A stretch of 64,000 nt of DNA. It comes from Cellvibrio sp. KY-GH-1 (lineage in GTDB: Bacteria; Pseudomonadota; Gammaproteobacteria; Pseudomonadales; Cellvibrionaceae). The stretch lies in assembly GCF_008806975.1 (NCBI RefSeq), contig NZ_CP031728.1:1798001-1862000 (forward strand). The letters run 5' to 3'. Shown piece after piece: positions 17,975-24,369 of this stretch. The notes below the pieces were generated by a model. It had not been told where the DNA came from. It saw only the letters and a list, made by a program, of their open reading frames with translations, and did no database searches. The translations under genes were made by a program, and so were the position numbers. Each line of letters starts with the position of its first letter. Position 1 is the first letter of the stretch.

Positions 17975-18191
17975 GATTTCCTGCTCTGCCTCGAAGAGGG
18001 GCTGAATAAAATTCGACGCAACCCCAAATCTATAAAGAGGTTCACCAACAAATCAGACGCCTTTTTATCCATCGTTATCCCTACGGGATTTACTATGTAA
18101 TTATTCAGTCAACACTCGTGGTAATTGGTGTTATCCATGCCCGCCAATGCCCAAAGCATTGGAAAATGCGAAAGTAACCTGACCATTTCCA

Positions 18192-19064
18192 TCAAAACAA
18201 ACTCTTCGCCACCACACGAATTTCCTGAACATTAGTCATCACTAAATCCAAACCTCCAGCGATCATTTTATTCGCGGGCTCTTCCAGTTTTTTATAGGCG
18301 GTGATTTCCTGCAATGGCGGCAAATCGGTTTTGGAATGACTCAATTTGAGGGAGTGATACAAGCCCAAATTGATAATATCGCTGAGGTTAACCGAGCCTG
18401 GACTCTCTTCTTTCCAGTGACCGATTTCCTGTACGACTTTCACGTATTGCTCATCCACCTGCCATTGTTTCAGCGTGATAACACCGAGCGATTTCGCATA
18501 TTCGCGGCACAGCGCCACATAGGTGGGAATGTCCGGTGTCTCTTCACTATTTTTAAATGCTGAGAGCACGGCCAAAGTTCCTACTTCACTTAAGAGCGCC
18601 GCCATAAGGACGTTATCAGGTAACACGTTGCGAATATGAACCTGCTTGGCAATATAGGTACTCAAGCTCGCCTTGAGCGCCAGGCGCCGCCAGGCTTCCA
18701 TAAACAAACGTTTGTGTTTTACCGAATGCACCGAAAATAAACTTTTGATGGAATGCACCATGGTTATGCGCTCCACCTGATTCATTCCCAACAAACGAAT
18801 TACATCCAATAAGTTTTGCGGCGGAGTCTGGCTACCCACCAAGGGGCTGGACGCATATTTGAGCAACACCGCCGAGAGCGCCGGGTCTTTCGCCAGGAGT
18901 TTGCTCAACTCCACCATAGACAAGTCTTGCTGCCCCATCGCCTTGCGAATTTCAAACGTAATACTCGGCAGACTCGGTAGCTGTTCGCTCCCGCTTAGCA
19001 GGTTATTAATCACACTGCGGTAAACTGAATAATCGGTTTGCACCGGTTGTTCGCTGGATTCCAT
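18192..19064 (-). CDS. HDOD-domain protein
   Basis: About 290 residues. The HDOD core is seen in LPSLPSITFEIRKAM, LSKLLAKDPALSAVLLKYAS, NLLDVIRLLGMNQV and AALLSEVGTLAVLS. HDOD domains are HD-related but usually lack the metal-binding His/Asp pair and act in signalling scaffolds. No partner output domain is present, so this is a stand-alone HDOD protein. The ATG at 19064 is preferred to an upstream TTG at 19076. The gene converges on the broken toxin gene. Confidence 0.85.
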   Translation of the reverse strand: MESSEQPVQTDYSVYRSVINNLLSGSEQLPSLPSITFEIRKAMGQQDLSMVELSKLLAKDPALSAVLLKYASSPLVGSQTPPQNLLDVIRLLGMNQVERITMVHSIKSLFSVHSVKHKRLFMEAWRRLALKASLSTYIAKQVHIRNVLPDNVLMAALLSEVGTLAVLSAFKNSEETPDIPTYVALCREYAKSLGVITLKQWQVDEQYVKVVQEIGHWKEESPGSVNLSDIINLGLYHSLKLSHSKTDLPPLQEITAYKKLEEPANKMIAGGLDLVMTNVQEIRVVAKSLF

Positions 19065-19297
19065 ATATCTCAACAACTATCAATTTATAAGATTGCCCAA
19101 GCGTAGCAGATTTAACTGCCGCGGTAATAAATGGAACGACAGAAACTCGCACTTATCAAAGTTGGATATTGCTTGAGCAATTCATCAAACCGTAATCCCC
19201 CTGTTACCAAATCTTCAAAAATCTGTCGTCTGAATGACATATAGCGTCGCTTTAATCGTTGCCATTCCTACTCAACCAAAACCACAGGAAGCAACCA

Positions 19298-21343
19298 ATG
19301 AGTGACCATACCCTTTACGAAATCGACAATTCAGGTATTGAGCCTATGTCGAATACCTCCAGCAACCCAACCTTTGGTGAAATACTGACCCAGCGTCGCC
19401 AATTCCTGAAAGGAAGCCTGAGCACAGCGGTCGCTGCATTTATGGGTACCAGCCTGGTTGCCTGTGGTGGAGATGACGATAAAAAAGCCAATTCCCCAGC
19501 GCCATCGTCCTCCAGTGCCAGCAGCGCCCCGGCCTCAAGCAGCTCGGCGGCGTCTTCTTCGGCAGCACCTTTACTGGGCTTCACCGCCATCGCTACCAGC
19601 CGCGCCGATGCGATCACTGTTCCTAGCGGTTACACCGCTGTGTCTTTCGTACCTTGGGGCACCCCTCTGACTGGCACCATGCCTGCCTACAAGCCTGATG
19701 GATCCAACTCAGGTGCTGACCAGGAACAACAAGTCGGCGCGCACCACGACGGCGTTTACTTTTTTCCGATGGACGCAAAAACCACCGGCACCAATTCCAG
19801 TGAAGGATTGCTGGTGATGAACCACGAATACATCGACCCTGCGTTGATCCACACCAATGGTCAAACCCTGGGCGCAACTCGCCCGGCCGATGAAGTGCGC
19901 AAAGAAATTGCCGCTCACGGCGTGAGTGTTATTCATATCCGCAAAAACGGCAGCAATTGGGGCGTGGTATCCAACAGCCCGTTCAACCGTCGCATCACCG
20001 GTGCAACGCCGATGGATATCCGTGGCCCCGCGTCCGGCAATGCAAAACTTGCTACCAAATACAGCCCCAATGGCACCAGCACCCGCGGCACCCTTAACAA
20101 CTGTGGAATGGGAGCCACCCCTTGGCATACTTATTTGGCAGCCGAAGAGAACTGGGCTGGCTACTTCATGAACAAAGATGCCTCCCAGCCACGCGAACAC
20201 AAACGTTACGGGGTAGGCACTAAAAACGGCCGCTACTACTGGGAAGTGGCTGACTCTGCCGCCGATGAATATGTACGCTTTGATGCATCCACCAAAGGTG
20301 CCACGGCGATGGATGACTATCGCAATGAGCCAAATACGTTTGGTTGGATGGTGGAGATTGACCCCTTCGATCCGGAAGGTCGCCCACAAAAGCGCACCGC
20401 TCTGGGTCGCTTTGGCCATGAAGGCGTGATCTTTGCCCCGGCCGTTGAAGGCAAGCCCGTGGTCTGTTACTCAGGCGATGACTCCCAAAACGAATACATC
20501 TACAAGTTTGTTTCTGCCGAACCTTTCTACAAAGCCACCGCGGGCGGCTGGTTGTTAAACACCGGCGTTCTCTATGTGGCTAAATTCAATGCCGATGGCA
20601 CTGGCGAGTGGTTGCCATTGGATATCACCAACAGCGCGTTTACTGCGAAGGCCGCCGCCGCTGGCGTAAGCTTCGCCAGTCAGGCTGATCTGCTGATCAA
20701 TACCCGTACCGCAGCAGATTTGATGGGCGCCACCAAAATGGATCGCCCGGAATGGGGCGCAGTACATCCAGCAACTGGCGAGGTGTATTTCACCCTTACC
20801 AACAACACCAGCCGTACCGAAGCGCAAATCGATGCGCCCAACCCACGCGCTAACAACACCACTGGTCACATCATTCGCTGGCGCGAAGATGCCGACAAAA
20901 CCACTTTCAAGTGGGACATCTTCCTGCTGGGTGGCGATGTAGGCACCAAAACCGGAACTGACGACAAAGCCGTAACCTTGACTGCTGACAACCACTTCGC
21001 CAGCCCCGATGGATTGTTGATTGATACCCGCGGCGTAGCCTGGATTCAAACCGACATGAGTGGCAGCCAGCAAGCGAGTGGCCCCTTCGGAAACAACCAG
21101 ATGCTGGCAGCGGACCCGGTAACCAAGCAGGTGAAACGCTTCTTCGTCGGCCCGGTAGACGCCGAAGTCACCGGTGTAACCCTGACCCCGGATTTGAAAA
21201 CCATGTTCGTCAACATCCAACACCCGGGCGACCGCTCTACCCCCACAGCGTTTACCAGTAATTGGCCCGATGGCGGTAGTGCACGCCCACGTTCTGCCAC
21301 GGTAATTGTGACCAAAAACGATGGTGGTCTGATCGGTAGTTAA
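19298..21343 (+). CDS. phoX: PhoX-family (DUF839) alkaline phosphatase, Tat-exported lipoprotein
   Basis: About 681 residues. A twin-arginine motif (RRQFLKG, Arg33-Arg34) precedes a hydrophobic stretch ending in the lipobox LVAC with Cys56. A serine-rich linker of about 30 residues follows. The body has PhoX features: MNHEYIDP, the PhoX-type CGMGATPWHTYLAAEEN with its metal-site Cys, and SPDGLLIDTRGVAWIQTD. PhoX enzymes are calcium/iron-dependent phosphatases that release phosphate from phosphoesters outside the cytoplasm. The Tat-plus-lipobox combination predicts membrane anchoring. AGGAAG lies 7 bases before the ATG at 19298. A strong terminator follows, so it is probably monocistronic. Confidence 0.85.
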   Translation: MSDHTLYEIDNSGIEPMSNTSSNPTFGEILTQRRQFLKGSLSTAVAAFMGTSLVACGGDDDKKANSPAPSSSSASSAPASSSSAASSSAAPLLGFTAIATSRADAITVPSGYTAVSFVPWGTPLTGTMPAYKPDGSNSGADQEQQVGAHHDGVYFFPMDAKTTGTNSSEGLLVMNHEYIDPALIHTNGQTLGATRPADEVRKEIAAHGVSVIHIRKNGSNWGVVSNSPFNRRITGATPMDIRGPASGNAKLATKYSPNGTSTRGTLNNCGMGATPWHTYLAAEENWAGYFMNKDASQPREHKRYGVGTKNGRYYWEVADSAADEYVRFDASTKGATAMDDYRNEPNTFGWMVEIDPFDPEGRPQKRTALGRFGHEGVIFAPAVEGKPVVCYSGDDSQNEYIYKFVSAEPFYKATAGGWLLNTGVLYVAKFNADGTGEWLPLDITNSAFTAKAAAAGVSFASQADLLINTRTAADLMGATKMDRPEWGAVHPATGEVYFTLTNNTSRTEAQIDAPNPRANNTTGHIIRWREDADKTTFKWDIFLLGGDVGTKTGTDDKAVTLTADNHFASPDGLLIDTRGVAWIQTDMSGSQQASGPFGNNQMLAADPVTKQVKRFFVGPVDAEVTGVTLTPDLKTMFVNIQHPGDRSTPTAFTSNWPDGGSARPRSATVIVTKNDGGLIGS

Positions 21344-21495
21344 ACGCCTGATGGCTAATGCCTGTGGCACTTAAGTTATGACACTAACTATTAACAGGAT
21401 GTTAATCAGTCTGTAACTCACCCATATCATCATAACAATGCAGGGAACGTAATAGCCGCAAGGAGGCAAACAAGGAGGTTGTGCAAGATCTCATC

Positions 21496-21521
21496 AAAGG
21501 GGGCCTTAGGGCCCCTTTTTT
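21496..21521 (+). terminator. Rho-independent terminator after phoX
   Basis: A GC-rich stem (AAAGGGG...CCCCTTT with a CC-TTA-GG tip) is followed by a run of six T. It lies about 150 bp after the phoX stop. Confidence 0.85.
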
Positions 21522-21712
21522 CATGGCTTGTTTTACTACTAAAAACACCACTGCGATTTTTACCGATAATTCACATCTTTCTGATAAAAAACAAACTCGT
21601 CACTCACCACTCCACCCAACCGCTGGGATAGACTGCAAGCGCAACGCTTCGCGTCACTGCGCCTCGTAGAATTCACCTGGACGCAACAGGTCCCGGGGCA
21701 ACAACCAATAAC
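21522..21712. other. Intergenic stretch between phoX terminator and 16-bp repeats
   Basis: About 190 bp with no supportable gene on either strand. It must contain the promoter for the epimerase gene unless that lies within the repeats; no convincing -35/-10 pair was identified. Confidence 0.4.
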
Positions 21713-21808
21713 ACTATTAATAACAAACACTATTAATAACAAACACTATTAATAACAAACACTATTAATAACAAACACTATTAATAACAAACACTATTAA
21801 TAACAAAA
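21713..21808. repeat. Six tandem copies of a 16-bp repeat in the epimerase leader
   Basis: ACTATTAATAACAAAC begins at 21713, 21729, 21745, 21761, 21777 and 21793. The first five copies are perfect and the sixth differs only at its last base. Each unit contains the 8-bp palindrome TATTAATA. The array ends in the Shine-Dalgarno AAGG, six bases before the epimerase ATG. There are no spacers, so this is not a CRISPR array. Confidence 0.95.
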
Positions 21809-21816
21809 GGTACAAC

Positions 21817-23082
21817 ATGAAACGACTACTTCTTGGTCTGGCGATCCTGACAACGCCTGCTCTGGTTTCTGCTCAAACCATCCCGGCTCCCTCCACTGAA
21901 GCACTCTTGCAAATGTCCAATGAGTTTCAGCAAGAGCTAACGAGCCACATCCTGCCTTTTTGGCAAAAGAACCTGCCCAACCCAACGAATAACGGGTTTT
22001 ATGGCACGCTAGATGACAAAGGGACCGCAACCCCCAACGCGATTCGCAGCCTGACCCTCACGAGCGAAATACTCTGGGCCTTCTCCGCGGCTGATGCGGA
22101 AATATCCAGTGCGGATTATAAAAAGCTTACCGACTACGCCTTTGCCGATCTGGAAAAAAACTTTCTGGATACGAAACACGGTGGTGTTTATTGGTCGATA
22201 GATAGCAGCGGTAAACCTGCCCAAAACCACAAACAAATCTACGCCCAAGGCCTCGCGCTGCTCGCCTTTGGTGAATACGCGCGCACTCACAAGCCTGCGC
22301 TGGAACAAGCCAAAGCGCTCTACCAGCTGTTGGAAAAGCACGCGCACGACAAAACTCAGGGTGGCTATGTGCAAACCTTGAATCAGGATTGGAGTCAGGG
22401 CAAAGCACCCGATAGTTTGAATACCGGCGCGGAAAAGACCCTGCACACCCAGCTGGTGGTGCTGCAAGCCTACAGCCGTCTGTTAGCGCTCTGGCCGGAC
22501 ACCGAGCTAAAGAAAAACCACCGGGCGTTAATAGACTTACTGCAAAATAAACTGTTCGACCGCAAATCCGGGCATTTTGGGCTCAACTTCGACGGCGACT
22601 GGAAACCCAAGAACGATGCCTACAACAATGGGCTGGATCAGGAAACCGCTTGGTCACTGGTAGTTGCCGCCAAGGTGCAGGATGACGACGAATTGATCCA
22701 ACAAACCGAACAGTTTGCCCTTAAAGTTGCGACTAACGGCCTTATGGCGCTGGATGGCACCGGCGGTATCGTCAATAACCCCAAAGACACCAACAAAGAC
22801 TGGTGGGCACAGGGTGAGGCGTTGGTTTCCTTCCTCGGCGCCTATCAAATCAGTGGCGACATGCAATTCTTCATGGGCGCCATGCGCAACTGGGGTTTTA
22901 TCAAGGCGCACCTTGTTCACCCGCAAGGTGATTGGTACTGGGGCACTGATGCGGCCGGCAAACAGCGCATAGAACCGCGCGCCAACCTAATAAAAGGTCC
23001 ACTCCACAATAGCCGCGCGATGCTGGAAGCAACCTATCGCTTGCAACTACTCGGCGCCCTGAACAAGCCCGCACATCAATAA
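21817..23082 (+). CDS. Secreted AGE-family epimerase/isomerase (N-acylglucosamine 2-epimerase fold)
   Basis: The 421-residue protein has a cleavable signal peptide (KRLLLGLAILTTPALVSAQ, cut near residue 20). The remainder is an (alpha/alpha)6-barrel of the AGE superfamily: NGFYGTLDDKG, TSEILWAFSAA, HGGVYWSIDSSGKP, KQIYAQGLALLAF, LDQETAWSLVVAA and DWWAQGEALVSF. Family members epimerise GlcNAc or cellobiose or isomerise mannose, usually in the cytoplasm. A periplasmic location is unusual and fits a role in processing sugars released by secreted hydrolases. The substrate cannot be told from sequence. The tandem 16-bp repeats immediately upstream may influence its expression. Confidence 0.85.
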   Translation: MKRLLLGLAILTTPALVSAQTIPAPSTEALLQMSNEFQQELTSHILPFWQKNLPNPTNNGFYGTLDDKGTATPNAIRSLTLTSEILWAFSAADAEISSADYKKLTDYAFADLEKNFLDTKHGGVYWSIDSSGKPAQNHKQIYAQGLALLAFGEYARTHKPALEQAKALYQLLEKHAHDKTQGGYVQTLNQDWSQGKAPDSLNTGAEKTLHTQLVVLQAYSRLLALWPDTELKKNHRALIDLLQNKLFDRKSGHFGLNFDGDWKPKNDAYNNGLDQETAWSLVVAAKVQDDDELIQQTEQFALKVATNGLMALDGTGGIVNNPKDTNKDWWAQGEALVSFLGAYQISGDMQFFMGAMRNWGFIKAHLVHPQGDWYWGTDAAGKQRIEPRANLIKGPLHNSRAMLEATYRLQLLGALNKPAHQ

Positions 23083-23177
23083 TTGGGGTATGAATGTGCA
23101 AGGATGCATCCAACCTATTGGCAAAGCTTGCCAATCCATGCCATATTTTTGATCACCCTTAATCGGAAACAGAAACT

Positions 23178-23423
23178 ATGAGCACCCTAAATATCTCCAT
23201 TACCGACGATATGCGGAAATGGGTAGATCAACAAATCGCCAGTGGCAGATATGCCAATGCCAGTGACTATATTCGGGACCTAATACGTACGAACCAATCA
23301 ACCACAGATGCAATTCGCCTGGCTTTGATCGAGGGAGAACAAAGCGGCACTTCATCACTTACCCTTGAAGACATCATAGAAATGGAATTCCCTTCTCGTG
23401 AAGACATACAAACTCTCAAATAG
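23178..23423 (+). CDS. parD: ParD-type antitoxin (ribbon-helix-helix)
   Basis: An 81-residue protein starting with a ribbon-helix-helix: LNISITDDMRKWVDQQI, then GRYANASDYIRDLIR. The C-terminus is acidic, as expected of the toxin-binding tail. ParD-type antitoxins bind DNA and neutralise ParE. Its last 26 bases overlap the toxin gene, the usual arrangement for coupled expression. Confidence 0.9.
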   Translation: MSTLNISITDDMRKWVDQQIASGRYANASDYIRDLIRTNQSTTDAIRLALIEGEQSGTSSLTLEDIIEMEFPSREDIQTLK

Positions 23424-23691
23424 AGCAGTAAAAGATTTTATTTCTATCAGTCAATATTCCCGAATTACATTTGGTGAATCACAAACCAAAGCTTATCTAA
23501 CCGGGCTAAATGAAATCCTTCTTCAACTGAGCGAAAATCCACAACTTGGACAGAATGTTCCAGATATACGCCCGCACTACCGGCGTTACTTATTTCAAAA
23601 GCACGCGATCTACTTCTATGAAATAGACTCTGGAATTCAGATTGTGCGTGTTCTTCATCAACAGATGAAAATCAGTCTTCACATCGGCTAA
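23398..23691 (+). CDS. parE: ParE-type toxin
   Basis: A 97-residue protein, read from a GTG at 23398. The N-terminal YKLSNRAVKDFISISQYSR, a middle LSENPQLGQNVPDIRPHYRRY and the end IQIVRVLHQQMKI match ParE/RelE toxins. ParE toxins typically poison DNA gyrase, though RelE-fold members can act on mRNA. It overlaps parD by 26 bases. Unlike the ParE-like gene at 16571, this one is intact. Confidence 0.9.
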   Translation: MKTYKLSNRAVKDFISISQYSRITFGESQTKAYLTGLNEILLQLSENPQLGQNVPDIRPHYRRYLFQKHAIYFYEIDSGIQIVRVLHQQMKISLHIG

Positions 23692-23917
23692 ACCCAAGAC
23701 CGCTTGCGCGCCAATCTGCAGACGAAAAAGCCAATTTGCCGCACAAACCAGCAGACACAATATGTAGTCATATCCCGCGACTTCTACTATTAGAAAAAAA
23801 TCTAAATACCTCGAAAAAATGTCATGAATGGAATGACCGGGCGCAGACGCTGATTTTCCCGTGTTTGGCGCATCAATCACGGCGTTTCCCCCAGTTTTTC
23901 CCGCGCTCACGCACATC

Positions 23918-23926
23918 TTATCCACA
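23918..23926 (+). promoter_or_regulatory. DnaA box upstream of nrdA
   Basis: TTATCCACA matches the strong DnaA-box consensus exactly. DnaA is known to regulate nrdAB in Escherichia coli. A single box is present, about 445 bp before the nrdA start, so a regulatory role is plausible but not certain. Confidence 0.5.
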
Positions 23927-23984
23927 GGTTGCCAAGCTTGCATTAAACCCTCAACCGCATTATCTTGTAGCACATTCACGATTT

Positions 23985-24002
23985 ACCCCTAGATATAGGT
24001 GT
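23985..24002. promoter_or_regulatory. Candidate NrdR box 1
   Basis: ACCCCTAGATATAGGTGT is an imperfect 18-bp palindrome resembling the NrdR consensus (ACAC-AT-rich core-GTGT). Its reverse complement agrees with box 2 at 14 of 18 positions. Confidence 0.4.
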
Positions 24003-24195
24003 TGCCCGGGTAAAAACCCAAGGCAAGCGCTAGACTTGAAAGCGTAAATCGTCAAGTAATTTTTTGATCCCATTGAACGCAATTTTGACGCCATTCACAG
24101 GTTCACTCACCTGATTCGGCATAAGTTGTGGCGATTTCCAATGACGGCAAGGTTGGAAGGCATCAGTAGTATGGGCACCAGGGCGTATTTGTCTG

Positions 24196-24213
24196 ACCAC
24201 AATATCTAGTGGT
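24196..24213. promoter_or_regulatory. Candidate NrdR box 2
   Basis: ACCACAATATCTAGTGGT has matching ends (ACCAC/GTGGT) around an AT-rich core and fits the NrdR pattern. It is 211 bp from box 1, further than the adjacent pairs usually seen. Confidence 0.45.
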
Positions 24214-24369
24214 CGACAAAAACCCAAAAAGGCTGTGTTCTGCACTGATTTTAATAATGGCACTTGTGGTAATGGCGTTGCCAAACACAGCAGTTCCAGA
24301 TGGGTCAATGTTTTACCAAATTAATTATCCAAGCTTATCAACCGGGAAGACCTCACGCGGGAGACGTCT

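Larger units (their letters stand above)
16571..18177 (+). pseudogene. ParE/RelE-type toxin, split by an IS256-family element and frameshifted
   Basis: The 5' part (16571-16671) reads MDYQISVRKKAEADILEAFE and ends at HDFL where the element is inserted. Joining across the element and one target-site copy continues as CLEEGLNKIRRNPKS. The frame must then shift once near 18030 to read KEVHQQIRRLFIHRYPYGIY and on to IGVIHARQCPKHW with a stop at 18177. The restored product of about 97 residues matches ParE/RelE toxins that partner with this antitoxin type. Both the insertion and the single-base loss inactivate it. Confidence 0.8.
23692..24369 (+). promoter_or_regulatory. Long nrdA leader/promoter region
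   Basis: 678 bp with no supportable gene. It holds a perfect DnaA box and two similar 18-bp palindromes described separately, consistent with cell-cycle and NrdR-type control of ribonucleotide reductase. Confidence 0.5.

Noticed and set aside
19190..19297. Pho box upstream of phoX
   Set aside because: CTGTCGT and ATGACAT fragments occur, but not as correctly spaced direct repeats of the CTGTCAT type.
20555..21370. Antisense ORF of 271 codons opposite phoX
   Set aside because: A shadow of the high-GC third positions of phoX, without recognisable protein features.
21713..21808. CRISPR-like array
   Set aside because: The 16-bp repeats are directly adjacent with no spacers, and there are no cas genes.
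24030..24308. Minus-strand ORF of 92 codons in the nrdA leader
   Set aside because: No ribosome binding site and no recognisable family; regulatory elements overlap it.
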